Below the pieces are notes generated by a model. It searched no databases. It had not been told where the DNA came from and saw nothing but the letters and a program-made list of their open reading frames with translations. Positions 9,532 to 18,823 of a stretch of 64,000 nt of DNA are shown here, piece after piece; the stretch's first letter is position 1, and each line of letters opens with the position of its first letter. The DNA comes from Cohnella nanjingensis (lineage in GTDB: Bacteria; Bacillota; Bacilli; Paenibacillales; Paenibacillaceae), in NCBI RefSeq assembly GCF_014212125.1, contig NZ_JACJVP010000077.1, positions 1-64,000 of the forward strand. Reading direction: 5' to 3'. A program made the position numbers and the translations under genes.

Positions 9532-10770
9532 TCACCCTTCCTCGTACACGTCCAACGCCGCCTGCAGCGCCGCGCCGGCCGGCAGCTTCACGCCATGACG
9601 CAGCAGCACGGCCTCGAATGCACCGAGCAGATGCAGCACGTTGTCGCGGCGGCAGCTGTAGCCCATCGTGCCGATCCGCCAGATGCGCCCCTTCAGCGGT
9701 CCGAAGGAACTGGCGATCTCGATGTTGAACAGCCGCAGCAGCATCGCGCGGACGGATTCGCCATCCAACCCGTCCGGAATCTCGACGCAGGTGACGACGG
9801 GCAGCTTGCAGGAGGGATCGCCGTACAAAGCGACGCCCATCGCCGAGAGGCCGGCGACGAGCGCCGACTCGTGCAGCCGATGCCGGGCGAACCGTTCCTC
9901 CAACCCTTCGTTCAGCGCGAGGCGCAGCCCCTCCCGCAGGCCGTACAGCATCGAGGTCATCTCCGTATGGTGGTTCAACCGGGCCGGACTCCAGTAATCC
10001 TGCAATTGGGCGAGATCCAGATAGTTGCTCTGGATCGGGCGACGGCCCTCCGCCGGTTCGACGTTCGGCTGCCCGGGCGCCCGCAGTCCCCGCTCGACGC
10101 GTTTGCGCGCGAGAATCTTCCGCTCGGCCCGTTCGTTGTAGGTGACCGGAGCCATGCCCGAAGGGACGGACAAGCACTTCTGCGTGCCGCCGATGACCGC
10201 ATCCAGACACCAGGCGTCGGTCTCGACCGGCACGCCGCCGAGCGTCGCCACCGCGTCGACGACGAGCAGCGCGTCCGCCTCGCGGCAGGCGCGGCCGATC
10301 GCGTCGAGCGGCTGCACGCGTCCGGTCGACGTCTCCCCGTGCACGATGGCGACGAGATTCGGCCGTTCCCGGCGAATCGCCTCGATCACCTCCGCCTGAT
10401 CGAATACGGCGCCCCACTCTTTCTCCATCGTGACCGCGCGGCCGCCGCACCGCTCGGCGATCTCGTGCAGCAGATGGCCGAAGCGGCCGTAGATCGGGAT
10501 CAGCACCCGGTCGCCCGGCTCGATCAAGCTCGCCAGCACCGCTTCGATGCCGGAGCGGGAAGTGCCGTCCACCGGATACGCCCATTCGTTCGTCGTGCGG
10601 AACACTTCGCGGAGCATCTCCATCGTATCGTTCATGAGCGCGGTGAACTCCGGGTCGAATTGTCCCAGGATCGGATAGGAGAGCGCCCGAAGCACGCGAG
10701 GATCGACCTCGACGGGTCCGGGCGTCATGATGGTGCGCGGGGAGGGCGACAATTCGGCATAGGCTCTCAT
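9532..10770 (-). CDS. pucG: (S)-ureidoglycine-glyoxylate aminotransferase
   Basis: PucG moves the amino group of (S)-ureidoglycine to glyoxylate, giving oxalurate and glycine, the last step of the B. subtilis purine pathway. It is a class-V PLP aminotransferase of 412 aa. The PLP lysine is Lys198 in GGTQKCLSVPSG, with the cofactor Asp in VVDAVATLGG about 27 residues before. The N-terminus IMTPGPVEVDPRVL is typical. Its ATG overlaps the allC stop by 4 bp (ATGA), so it is translated with allC, which makes its substrate. A terminator follows. Confidence 0.93.
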   Translation of the reverse strand: MRAYAELSPSPRTIMTPGPVEVDPRVLRALSYPILGQFDPEFTALMNDTMEMLREVFRTTNEWAYPVDGTSRSGIEAVLASLIEPGDRVLIPIYGRFGHLLHEIAERCGGRAVTMEKEWGAVFDQAEVIEAIRRERPNLVAIVHGETSTGRVQPLDAIGRACREADALLVVDAVATLGGVPVETDAWCLDAVIGGTQKCLSVPSGMAPVTYNERAERKILARKRVERGLRAPGQPNVEPAEGRRPIQSNYLDLAQLQDYWSPARLNHHTEMTSMLYGLREGLRLALNEGLEERFARHRLHESALVAGLSAMGVALYGDPSCKLPVVTCVEIPDGLDGESVRAMLLRLFNIEIASSFGPLKGRIWRIGTMGYSCRRDNVLHLLGAFEAVLLRHGVKLPAGAALQAALDVYEEG

Positions 10771-12059
10771 GGCGATTGCTCCTTATAGGCCAGTTCGTAC
10801 AGCAGATTGAAGAGGACGGCCGCGCCGTCCGCGAGCTGCTCCGGCGAAGTATATTCTTGCGGCGAATGGCTGATGCCGGCGCGGCTCGGGACGAAGATCA
10901 TCGTCGTCGGGCACAGCGGCGGGAAGAGCTGCGCATCGTGCCCCGCTCCGCTGACCATCCGTTTGCAGGGCAGAGATAAGCTTCTACAGATCGCCTCCGT
11001 CCGGGCGGCCAGCGCGGCGCTGAGCGGCACCGGCTTCGTCGTCAGCCAAGGCTTGACCGCGAACCGCAGCCGGCGGCGCGTCGCGATGCGCTCGACCTCG
11101 GAGAGGATCAGTTCGCTGAACGCCGACAGCTTCCACTCGTCCGCGTGCCGGATGTCGATCGTGAAGTCGACCGATCCCGCGATGACATTCGGCGTATTCG
11201 GCCGCGCCTCGAGGCGCCCGACGGTCGCGACCAGCGGCTCGCCCCATTGCGAAGCGAGCGACTCCAGCTTGACCGCGATCTCGGCGGCGCCCGTCATCGC
11301 ATCCTGCCGCAGCGTCATCGGCGTCGTGCCCGCATGGTTGGCCGCCCCCTCCAAGGACACCGCGTACCGGCGTTGGCCGACGATCGTATCGACGATGCCG
11401 ATCCGCTTATCGAAGTATTCGAGCACCATGCCTTGCTCGATATGCAGCTCCACGAACGCGGCCAGATCCGATCGGCGGCAGTCGTCCCGGTCCGGCAAGC
11501 CGAAGCCCGCCGCCGTCATCGCCTCGGAGAGCGTCGTGCCGGCCGAATCCGCGTATTCGCCGCCGCTTCGCCATTCATAGCGTCCGGTCGCATTGCCGGA
11601 GCCCCAATAGGCGAGCGGGAATCGGCTTCCTTCCTCCTCGCAGAACGAGGCGACCTCCAGCGGCCGCAGCGGCGTTCCGAACTTCCGCTTCAGTTCGGCC
11701 AGCGCCGCAATGCCCGCCGCGATGCCGTAGGCGCCGTCGTACTTGCCGCCATGCCGGACGGTGTCGACGTGGGAGCCGGTCAAGACCGCCGGCAGCGCGG
11801 GGTCGCGTCCCGGAAGTTTGCCGTACAGATTGCCGACGTTGTCGAAGTGCGCCTCCAGACCGGCAGCGCGCATCTCCTCCGCCAAGTACCGCTGACCGCC
11901 GCTCCAGGCCGAATCGTACAACAAGCGGGTCACTCCGGCTTCCGCCGGCCCTCCGCCATGCCGCGCCAGCTCCTCCAGCAGCCGCGAGATCTCATCCCGC
12001 AGCCCGCCCCCGCTTGGCTCCGCCATCTCCAGGCTCGTTTCTTGCCAATCTTCGCTCAT
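10767..12059 (-). CDS. allC: Allantoate amidohydrolase
   Basis: AllC (PucF in B. subtilis) hydrolyses allantoate to (S)-ureidoglycine, CO2 and ammonia. This 430-aa M20-family enzyme shows the binuclear metal pattern: H97 in GSHVDTV, D108 in GKYDGAYG, EEEGSRF at 141-147, H in VELHIEQG near 210 and the late H in ISHSPQEY. A longer open frame continues upstream, but the ATG at 12059 overlaps the allB stop by 4 bp and the protein then has normal length. Start and stop both overlap neighbours, so allB-allC-pucG form one coupled unit. Confidence 0.94.
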   Translation of the reverse strand: MSEDWQETSLEMAEPSGGGLRDEISRLLEELARHGGGPAEAGVTRLLYDSAWSGGQRYLAEEMRAAGLEAHFDNVGNLYGKLPGRDPALPAVLTGSHVDTVRHGGKYDGAYGIAAGIAALAELKRKFGTPLRPLEVASFCEEEGSRFPLAYWGSGNATGRYEWRSGGEYADSAGTTLSEAMTAAGFGLPDRDDCRRSDLAAFVELHIEQGMVLEYFDKRIGIVDTIVGQRRYAVSLEGAANHAGTTPMTLRQDAMTGAAEIAVKLESLASQWGEPLVATVGRLEARPNTPNVIAGSVDFTIDIRHADEWKLSAFSELILSEVERIATRRRLRFAVKPWLTTKPVPLSAALAARTEAICRSLSLPCKRMVSGAGHDAQLFPPLCPTTMIFVPSRAGISHSPQEYTSPEQLADGAAVLFNLLYELAYKEQSP

Positions 12060-13453
12060 CCCGGCACCTTCCCTCTCGTCTCGGGCCGCAGCCGGATGCC
12101 GCCGCCCGGCGCGACGATGCCGCTGCCGAGCGCGTAGACCAGCTTGCCGCGGACGTACGTAGCCGTCACCCGGCAGGAGAACGTCCGCCCGATGTACGGG
12201 CTGTGCGGATGGCGCTGCAGCAAGTCTTCCTTGCGGAGCGTATAAGCCCGCTTCGGATCGACGAGCGCGAGATCGGCGTCGAACCCGACGGCGATCTCGC
12301 CTTTGCGCGGGTACAGCCCGAACCGCTTGGCGGGCATCCCGGCGACCAGCGCAGCGATCCGCTGCAGCGGGATGCCCCGCAGGAACGCGCCTTCGTGCAG
12401 CATGACCTCCAGGCTGCTCTGTGCGCCGGCGATGCCGCCCCACGCGCCGAAGAAGGAGCCGTCCGCCGGCGACTTCAGCGCCTCCGGACACGGCGAATGG
12501 TCCGAAGCGACGAGATCGATCCCGCCCGCCGACGCCAGCGCCCACAGTCTCTCTTGCCGGACCTCGTCGCGCAGCGGAGGCGCGCACTTCGCGACCGGTC
12601 CCAGCGCGGCCATGTCCCGCTCCGTCAGCGCGAGGTAGTGCGGGCACGTCTCCACCGTCACGTCCTGGCCTTCGCGCTTCGCCTTGTCGATCAGCGCCGC
12701 CGCCTCGGGGGTGCTGATATGGACGAAGTGCAGACGGCACCCGGTCTCGCGGGCGAACAGCAGCGCGCGTCCGACCGCCTCGAGCTCCGCGATCGCCGGC
12801 CGCGTCGCCGCGAAGTCGAGCGGACCGTTCCGGCCGGCCGCGAGCGCTTCGGCGGACAGCCGCGCCGTGATGGCCTCGCTCTCCGCATGCAGCGCGAGCA
12901 GGCCGCCGAACGAGGCGATTCGCTTCATGCCCTCGTAGAGCGTCACGTCGTCGATCTCGCGGAACCGCTCTTCCGCCTCGCCGCCCGGGTTGGAGAGGAA
13001 CGCCTTAAAAGCCGCTACCCCTTCGCGGTGCAGCGTCTCCAACTGATCAAGATTGCCCGGCACCAGGCCGCCCCAGAACGCATAATCGATCGCGCACGCC
13101 CCCTCGGCGGCCGCTTCCTTCAGCCGCAGCGCCGGGATGTTCACGGTCGGCGGCAAGCCGTTCAACGGCATATCGACGAAGCTCGTGCACCCTCCCGCGG
13201 CGAGCGCCGCGGTGCCGGTGGCGAAGCCTTCCCAATGTCCCATCGCCGGTTCGTTCAAATGAACGTGCGCGTCGACCATCCCCGGCAGCACCCATAATCC
13301 GGACGCATCGATCGTCTCCGTCTCCTCGCCGGCTTCCAGCCGCTCCGCCAGCGCCGCAATGCGGCCGTCGCGGATGCCGATGTCCCATTCGCGCACCTCG
13401 CCGGGCAGGACCACCTGCCCGCCGCGAACGATCTTCTCGTAGCCGTCGTCCAT
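12056..13453 (-). CDS. allB: Allantoinase
   Basis: AllB (PucH) opens the hydantoin ring of allantoin to allantoate. The 465-aa cyclic amidohydrolase has the metal ligands H63 and H65 in DAHVHLNEP, the carboxylated K150 in VAAFKAFLS, H189, H245 and D318 in VASDHSPC. These match the dihydroorotase/allantoinase class. It sits between the HIU hydrolase gene (12-bp gap) and allC (4-bp overlap). Confidence 0.95.
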   Translation of the reverse strand: MDDGYEKIVRGGQVVLPGEVREWDIGIRDGRIAALAERLEAGEETETIDASGLWVLPGMVDAHVHLNEPAMGHWEGFATGTAALAAGGCTSFVDMPLNGLPPTVNIPALRLKEAAAEGACAIDYAFWGGLVPGNLDQLETLHREGVAAFKAFLSNPGGEAEERFREIDDVTLYEGMKRIASFGGLLALHAESEAITARLSAEALAAGRNGPLDFAATRPAIAELEAVGRALLFARETGCRLHFVHISTPEAAALIDKAKREGQDVTVETCPHYLALTERDMAALGPVAKCAPPLRDEVRQERLWALASAGGIDLVASDHSPCPEALKSPADGSFFGAWGGIAGAQSSLEVMLHEGAFLRGIPLQRIAALVAGMPAKRFGLYPRKGEIAVGFDADLALVDPKRAYTLRKEDLLQRHPHSPYIGRTFSCRVTATYVRGKLVYALGSGIVAPGGGIRLRPETRGKVPG

Positions 13454-13465
13454 CCGCCGCTCCCC

Positions 13466-13819
13466 CTAACTCCCGCGATATGTGCTGTACCCGCCGGGCG
13501 CGACCAGCAGAGGTACGTGATAATGCGATTCCGGGTCGGAAACCTGGAAGCGGACGGGGACCCCCTCGAGGAAGACGGCATGCGCCAAGCCCCGATAATA
13601 ATCCCCGACCCCGAACGTCAGCTCGTAAGTACCGGCCGCGAACGTTTCTCCTTCGAGCAGCGGCGCGTCGAGGCGCCCGTCTTCGTTCGTGAACGTTTCC
13701 CGCAACAGCGTCTTCGCGCCGTCGGCGGACGTCTCCAGCCGCCACAGCTGCACGCGCATCCCGGCCGCCGGCTTGCCCATCGACGTGTCGAGCACGTGCG
13801 TCGTCAGCCTCCCGCTCAC
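13466..13819 (-). CDS. uraH: 5-hydroxyisourate hydrolase
   Basis: This transthyretin-related enzyme (PucM in B. subtilis) hydrolyses 5-hydroxyisourate, the uricase product, to OHCU. The 117-aa product has the N-terminal TTHVLDTSMGKPA, the middle RETFTNEDGRLD and the C-terminal motif YSTYRGS, the family tetrapeptide YRGS. Active-site His residues are in THVLD and SHYHVPLL. The GTG at 13819 overlaps the uricase stop (GTGA) and has GAGGAGAGG upstream, so it is coupled to uricase. Confidence 0.96.
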   Translation of the reverse strand: MSGRLTTHVLDTSMGKPAAGMRVQLWRLETSADGAKTLLRETFTNEDGRLDAPLLEGETFAAGTYELTFGVGDYYRGLAHAVFLEGVPVRFQVSDPESHYHVPLLVAPGGYSTYRGS

Positions 13820-14820
13820 GCGCCCGCTCCCCTCTCCTCGTCCCGCGCCTCCGATCCGTTCGACTCCGCGGCGGCCAGATCCGCTTGCGTCATGGTGAAG
13901 CCCTGGAAGCCGAAAGGCGGGCGCGGCTCCGTGTAGACGCCGGCATGCAGCCCGCCAACCGGCTCCACGACGGTCTCCCAAGTCCGGTTGTTCGACTCGA
14001 ACCGCACTTGCGACAACTGCGGGAACCGCTTCAGCATGCGCAGCCCGATCCGATAGATCAGATATTGGATCGAGGGCGTCTTGAATTCGTGGAACACGTG
14101 GTGCGCGAGATCGCGGACGAGCTCCGCGGCGACGTACCTGCCGCGCTCGGCGTGCAGGGCATCTTGCGCGTCCGCGTACGTCCAGAAGATATCGAGAAAG
14201 ATGAATAGCGGCCGGTCGTAGCTCTCGGGCAGCGTCGTATATTCGTCGCGGATGAAGCCGTAGAATGAACTCCCGCTCACTTTGATCAGTTGAAGATCGG
14301 ACAAAGCGCATTCATGCGAGACGATACGGGCGCCGACTGCCGCCGCGCGGTCCAGCGCCAGATTTGCGCTTGCGCGGTCGTTGTGCGAGGGGCGGTAGAC
14401 CAGCGGGCTGTCCGCGAAGCCTTCGCCGTCCCTCACTTGTACGGTTTCGAATGGCAGCCGATGGCCTTCCGCTTCGATCGCCGTTACGTGCGGGTACTTT
14501 TCCAGGAACAGCTCGCCGATGAACGCCAGCAGCCCTTCCGTCGTGCTGCCTTCGTAACGCGCGGTCTCGCGGAGGATGAAGTTCTTCATCGAATCGGTTG
14601 CGACGACGAGCGCGTTGCCGCCTTCGGTGAACGAAGGGAGCAATCGCTCGCTGCTGACGGAGAACTTGATGTTGTGCGCGAAAATGACGTTGCCGCTGCC
14701 GGCGAACGCCGACTCCGGAATCGGCTGCACGTCGAGCGGGGTCGCGTAGGTCCGGTAAGACAGCACGTCGCCTTTTCCGTAGTACAGGGTACGTCCGTCG
14801 GATAGTTTGAGCACGAGCAT
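13816..14820 (-). CDS. uox: Uricase (urate oxidase)
   Basis: Uricase oxidises urate to 5-hydroxyisourate without a cofactor. The 334-aa protein shows VVATDSMKNFI (about residues 72-82, with the catalytic Thr) and the C-terminal signature VRFESNNRTWE. In B. subtilis the uricase and OHCU decarboxylase domains are fused in PucL; here they are two genes 28 bp apart. SD GAGAGG is close to the ATG, so a GTG two codons later is an alternative start. Confidence 0.96.
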   Translation of the reverse strand: MLVLKLSDGRTLYYGKGDVLSYRTYATPLDVQPIPESAFAGSGNVIFAHNIKFSVSSERLLPSFTEGGNALVVATDSMKNFILRETARYEGSTTEGLLAFIGELFLEKYPHVTAIEAEGHRLPFETVQVRDGEGFADSPLVYRPSHNDRASANLALDRAAAVGARIVSHECALSDLQLIKVSGSSFYGFIRDEYTTLPESYDRPLFIFLDIFWTYADAQDALHAERGRYVAAELVRDLAHHVFHEFKTPSIQYLIYRIGLRMLKRFPQLSQVRFESNNRTWETVVEPVGGLHAGVYTEPRPPFGFQGFTMTQADLAAAESNGSEARDEERGAGA

Positions 14821-14848
14821 CTTCCTCTCTTGGATCGAATCGTCGGGT

Positions 14849-15364
14849 TCAGGCGCCGAGCAGGTCGGCCAGCCGCCAGCCGGTTATCTGTTTGATCTGC
14901 GCCAGCGCCTCGGCGCGCTCGGCGGCCGGTTCGTTCGCTTGCCGCGCCTTCATCGCTTCCAGAATGTCGTCCTTCGTCTTGCCCCTGACGGCCAGAATGA
15001 ACGGAAAGCCGAATTTGTCTACGTAGGCCCGATTGGCCGCGGAGAACGTCCCGTATTCCTCCGGCGTCAGGCGGTCGAGTCCGGCCCCTTGCTGCTCCGA
15101 AGCCGAATAGTCCGTTACCGCAAGCCGCGTCCCGAGATCCGGGTGCGCGCACAGCAGTTCGAGGATGCGGGCTTCGGGCGACGCGGCGACCGCTGTCATC
15201 ATGGCTTCATGCAGCGCCTCCCGCGTGCGGAACGGGCGCGCTTCCCACGCTTGTTCGGCGACCCAGGGCGAATGTTCGAAAATGCCGCCAAGGACGCCGA
15301 CGAACTGCGCGCGGCTCATCTTGCTGACGACGAGCATCGGGATTTTATGGGGCGCCGCGCTCAT
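14849..15364 (-). CDS. uraD: OHCU decarboxylase
   Basis: The enzyme decarboxylates OHCU stereospecifically to (S)-allantoin. The 171-aa protein has the catalytic His in CAHPDLGTRL, the SASEQQGAGLD substrate loop, and FGFPFILAVRGK near the C-terminus, all diagnostic. The ATG at 15364 overlaps the upstream deaminase stop by 4 bp. It corresponds to the N-terminal half of B. subtilis PucL. Confidence 0.95.
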   Translation of the reverse strand: MSAAPHKIPMLVVSKMSRAQFVGVLGGIFEHSPWVAEQAWEARPFRTREALHEAMMTAVAASPEARILELLCAHPDLGTRLAVTDYSASEQQGAGLDRLTPEEYGTFSAANRAYVDKFGFPFILAVRGKTKDDILEAMKARQANEPAAERAEALAQIKQITGWRLADLLGA

Positions 15365-15846
15365 TTCCAGTACCCTTCGTGCACCGCGACCACTTCCGCC
15401 TCGATCTCGGGGAAAGGACCGATGACTTCGATCGCCTTGCGGCCCCGGGCCAAGATCTCGCGGCAGGGCATGTCGAGGGTCGGATTCTGCTCGTCGTCCC
15501 CGGTCAGCTCGGCCAGCCGGCGCTCGGAGATGCCGTATACGACGCGCCCGACATTTCCCCAATAGATCGCCCCCGTGCACATCGCGCAAGGCTCCGCCGT
15601 GGAATACAGCGTGCACCGCCAGAGAACGTCCTTCGGAAACTGCTTCGATACCGCCTGCATGAGCGACGTCTCCGCGTGTCCCGTGCACACATGCTCCGTA
15701 ATCTCGACATTGCCTTGCTCCCGGAGCACCTCGCCGTCCGGCCCGACCAGGATGCAGCCGAACGGGGTATTGCCCGACGCCCGCGCCTTTCTGGATACTT
15801 CGATGCAGCGGCGAATATAGGATAAATGCCGTTCTCTCTCGCTCAT
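15361..15846 (-). CDS. guaD: Guanine deaminase (cytidine-deaminase fold)
   Basis: A 161-aa zinc deaminase with HAETSLMQ (zinc His and catalytic Glu) and PCAMCTGAIYW (two zinc Cys). The PCxMCxGAIYW form matches B. subtilis GuaD, which turns guanine into xanthine. This would feed the xanthine dehydrogenase encoded just upstream, with which it overlaps by 4 bp. A related nucleobase or nucleoside deaminase activity cannot be excluded from sequence. The short C-terminus ends EVVAVHEGYWK, unlike the domain-swapped tail of B. subtilis GuaD. Confidence 0.8.
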   Translation of the reverse strand: MSERERHLSYIRRCIEVSRKARASGNTPFGCILVGPDGEVLREQGNVEITEHVCTGHAETSLMQAVSKQFPKDVLWRCTLYSTAEPCAMCTGAIYWGNVGRVVYGISERRLAELTGDDEQNPTLDMPCREILARGRKAIEVIGPFPEIEAEVVAVHEGYWK

Positions 15847-16349
15847 GGCTGGGCCTCCTTCGTCAAATCGATCGCCCGTTGAACGGAACGCAGAATGCCT
15901 CCGTATCCGGTGCAGCGGCACAGATTGCCCGACAGCGCTTCTTCGATCTGATCCGCCGTCGGCGACGGCTGCTCGCGCAACAGCGCGGTCACGGAGATGA
16001 TCATGCCGGGCGTGCAATACCCGCACTGGTAGCCGCCTTCCTCGAGGAACGCTTGCTGCACGGGGTGCAGACCGCCCTTGGACAGTCCCTCGATCGTCGT
16101 GATTCGCTTGCCTTCGCATTGGTAAGCCATCGTCAAGCAGGCGTTGACGGGCTTGCCGTCCGCCAGCACCATGCAGGCGCCGCAGCGGCCGATCTCGCAC
16201 GACCGCTTCGTGCCGGTCAGCCCCAGATCGTCCCGCAGCACGGACAGCAGCCGCTTGGACGGCGGCACGCGGACCGTAACCGCGTCTCCGTTAATCTCGC
16301 AAGCCAGCGCATCCCCGCTCGCTCGACGCGCTTCCGTCCGGTCGATCAT
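15843..16349 (-). CDS. pucE: Xanthine dehydrogenase, [2Fe-2S] subunit
   Basis: The small iron-sulfur subunit passes electrons from the molybdenum centre to FAD. In 168 aa it has the plant-type cluster CEIGRCGACMV followed by a fourth Cys in VNAC, and the second cluster CGYCTPGM followed by CRCTGY. The ATG at 16349 follows GGGAGGGGATGGAAG. A longer frame reaches back into pucD but lacks support. The stop overlaps guaD by 4 bp. Subunit order FAD, Mo, FeS is the same as B. subtilis pucC-D-E. Confidence 0.94.
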   Translation of the reverse strand: MIDRTEARRASGDALACEINGDAVTVRVPPSKRLLSVLRDDLGLTGTKRSCEIGRCGACMVLADGKPVNACLTMAYQCEGKRITTIEGLSKGGLHPVQQAFLEEGGYQCGYCTPGMIISVTALLREQPSPTADQIEEALSGNLCRCTGYGGILRSVQRAIDLTKEAQP

Positions 16350-16416
16350 CTTCCATCCCCTCCCGTCCTGTTTCCGCTTCGATGAATATGCAGATGAGCT
16401 AGACAGCCTGCGCCGG

Positions 16417-18816
16417 TCAGTACCAGCCATCCGTCTCCTGCAGCAGCGCGGGGTCGATCGGCAGCCGGTTCACCCGCTTCCCGACCGCCCGGTAGACGGC
16501 GGAAGCGATCGCCGGCGCGAGACCGACCGAACCGACTTCCCCGATCCCCCGGGGACCGTATTCGTCCCCTTCCGGCAGCGTCTCGATCGGCTCGACCTCG
16601 AAGGTCCCGCCAAGCTCCGCGACGGTCGGGATCAGATAGGTGTCCAAGTTCTCGGTGAGATAGTGGCCGCCGGACATGACCGCGTCTTCGGTGAGCGAGA
16701 AGCCGAGCGCCATGCCGCTGCCGCCTTCGATCTGGCCAAGGAAGCCCTGGGGGTTCACGACCGGACCGGCAGCCACGGTATGGTACTGATCGGCGACGCG
16801 GACGCGGCCGGTCAGCAGATTGACCTCCACGGCGACGGCGACGGCCGAATACGTGTAGAGAAAATGCGCGCCGACCCGGTCGACCGGCGATCGCGGGAAT
16901 TCGAACCGCGTCTCGGCGATGACGGGCGCTTTCGCCGTCGCGGCGGCCAGCGCGGCATACGGGAGCAGCAGCTCGCCGCCATCGGCGTCCCGGATGCCGC
17001 CGGCCCCGACGCGCAGCCGGTCCGCCGGCATCGCCAGCGCCGCGCTCGCCGCGGCGATCAGCTTCCCCGCGAAAGGTCCCCGCAGCCGGCGCAGCGACTG
17101 CCACATCATGCTCGTGGACCGGGAGGCCGTGCTCGACCCGCTGTCCGGCACGACGTCGGTATCGCCGATGACGATCCGGACGTCCTCCGCCGCGAAGCCG
17201 AACTGCTCGATCAGCATCTGTTCGAGAGAAGCGATAAGACCTTGACCGAACTCCTCATAGCCGAAGACAGCGTCGATCTTGCCGTCCGCGGCGAGCCGCA
17301 GGCGGCCGCCCGCCGGATCGGGAATGCCGACGCCGAGGCCGGCGCCGTGCATGACAAACGAGGCGCCGACCCCTCTGCGGATCCAGGGCGGCGCCGGCGT
17401 CCCGGCCGTCGCTTGCCCCCGGTCGGACGCGGTTTTCGCCTCTACCCTAGCAGCCGCCAACCCGATTCCTTCCTCCCCGGATCCGTCATGTCCGGCGCTC
17501 TTCCCTCCGGTCGCGCCAATCCCCGGGCCAGATCCAGCGCTGCCTCTGCCTGTGCCGCTTCGCCACAGCTCGCTCTCCGCCAGCGCTTCCCAGACTTGGC
17601 TCGCGCCCGCCGTGACCGCGATCGGCTGTCCGAGCGGTCCGGCATCGTCCGTCTTCCGCAGGTTCAGCCGCCGAAATGCCCACGGATCCATGCCGAGCTT
17701 GTCGGCCAGCCGATCCATCTGGCCTTCCAGGGCGAAGATCGCCTGATTGCCGCCGAAGCCGCGGAACTCGCCGGACATGCCGTTGTTCGTGTACACGTTC
17801 ACGCTCTTCACGTCGACCGCGTCGTACCGGTAAGGCCCGATGACATGCTCGACCGCGAAGTTCAACACTTCCGCGCCCAGCGTCGCGTAAGGCCCTTTGT
17901 CCGCGACGATCTCGACCTCGTGCGCCAGGAGGCGTCCGTTCGCGTCGACGCCGGTCTTCATCCGGATCTTCATCGGATGGCGCTTGAGCCCCGCGCGCAC
18001 CGACTCCCAGCGGGAGTGGTGAACCTTCACCGGTTTGCCCGTCGCGAGCGCCAGCAGCGCGCCGTAAGGCTGGACGTTCAGTTCGTCCTTGCCGCCGAAC
18101 GAGCCGCCGATCGGACTCGAGACGACCCGGATGTCCGCTTCCGGCCGGCCGAGAATGCGCGCGAGCTGCATCCGGTCCATGAATCCGTGCTGGGTGGCGG
18201 AATAGACGGCGAGCCGTCCGTCCGCTTCCGGCACGAACAGCCCGCCTTCCGTCTCCATATAGGTGTGCATCTGGCGCGGCGTGACGTACGTCTCTTCGAC
18301 GATATGCGCCGCCGCGGCGAAGCCGGGCGCGACGTCTGCCGTCCGGTAGTCGTTCCGGTGCAGCACGTTGCCTTCGGGGTGGACGAGCGGCGAATCCGGC
18401 AGCAGCGCGCGTTCGGGATCGTCGACGACCGGGAGCGGCTCGTACGCGACTTCGATCGCGCGGAGCGCGAGCACGGCGATCTCCGGCGTCTCGGCCGCCA
18501 CCGCCGCCACCGCGTCGCCGATGTAGCGGACCCGGTCCTCGCAGAAGACGGGCTGGTCCGGCCGGGCGATGCCGAAGCGGTTCAATCCCGGCACGTCCGC
18601 GTAGGTCAGCACCGCAAGCACGCCGGGGAGCGCCATCGCCTTCGACGCATCGATCGAGACGATAGCCGCATGCGGATGCGGACTGCGCAGCACTAGGCCG
18701 TGAAGCATGCCCGGAAGAGACAGATCGGTCAAATAAGACAGGCCGCCGGTTACTTTGCCGGGACCGTCCGGCCGGGTGCGCCATCGGCTCCCGCTCGTCG
18801 TCCGGTTCAACAGCAT
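16417..18816 (-). CDS. pucD: Xanthine dehydrogenase, molybdenum-binding subunit
   Basis: The large subunit binds molybdopterin and hydroxylates hypoxanthine and xanthine to urate. It is 799 aa from the ATG at 18816, which has GGGGTGAGGGG before it. N-terminal a/b hammerhead with the RYIGDAVAAVAAE region, then IGGSFGGKDE, RGFGGNQAIFALEGQ, SSTASRST and the catalytic Glu in GIGEVGSVGLAPAIA. Unusual is a Gly/Ser/Ala-rich stretch of about 57 residues (about 419-476) just before the conserved RRGVGASF, probably a flexible linker. It begins 7 bp after pucC. Confidence 0.94.
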   Translation of the reverse strand: MLLNRTTSGSRWRTRPDGPGKVTGGLSYLTDLSLPGMLHGLVLRSPHPHAAIVSIDASKAMALPGVLAVLTYADVPGLNRFGIARPDQPVFCEDRVRYIGDAVAAVAAETPEIAVLALRAIEVAYEPLPVVDDPERALLPDSPLVHPEGNVLHRNDYRTADVAPGFAAAAHIVEETYVTPRQMHTYMETEGGLFVPEADGRLAVYSATQHGFMDRMQLARILGRPEADIRVVSSPIGGSFGGKDELNVQPYGALLALATGKPVKVHHSRWESVRAGLKRHPMKIRMKTGVDANGRLLAHEVEIVADKGPYATLGAEVLNFAVEHVIGPYRYDAVDVKSVNVYTNNGMSGEFRGFGGNQAIFALEGQMDRLADKLGMDPWAFRRLNLRKTDDAGPLGQPIAVTAGASQVWEALAESELWRSGTGRGSAGSGPGIGATGGKSAGHDGSGEEGIGLAAARVEAKTASDRGQATAGTPAPPWIRRGVGASFVMHGAGLGVGIPDPAGGRLRLAADGKIDAVFGYEEFGQGLIASLEQMLIEQFGFAAEDVRIVIGDTDVVPDSGSSTASRSTSMMWQSLRRLRGPFAGKLIAAASAALAMPADRLRVGAGGIRDADGGELLLPYAALAAATAKAPVIAETRFEFPRSPVDRVGAHFLYTYSAVAVAVEVNLLTGRVRVADQYHTVAAGPVVNPQGFLGQIEGGSGMALGFSLTEDAVMSGGHYLTENLDTYLIPTVAELGGTFEVEPIETLPEGDEYGPRGIGEVGSVGLAPAIASAVYRAVGKRVNRLPIDPALLQETDGWY

Positions 18817-18823
18817 GCGCCCC

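Noticed and set aside
16144-18696. 850-codon plus-strand open frame opposite pucD
   Set aside because: It is antisense to a clear molybdenum subunit, has Arg/Pro-rich composition typical of high-GC shadow frames, and lacks any family motif.
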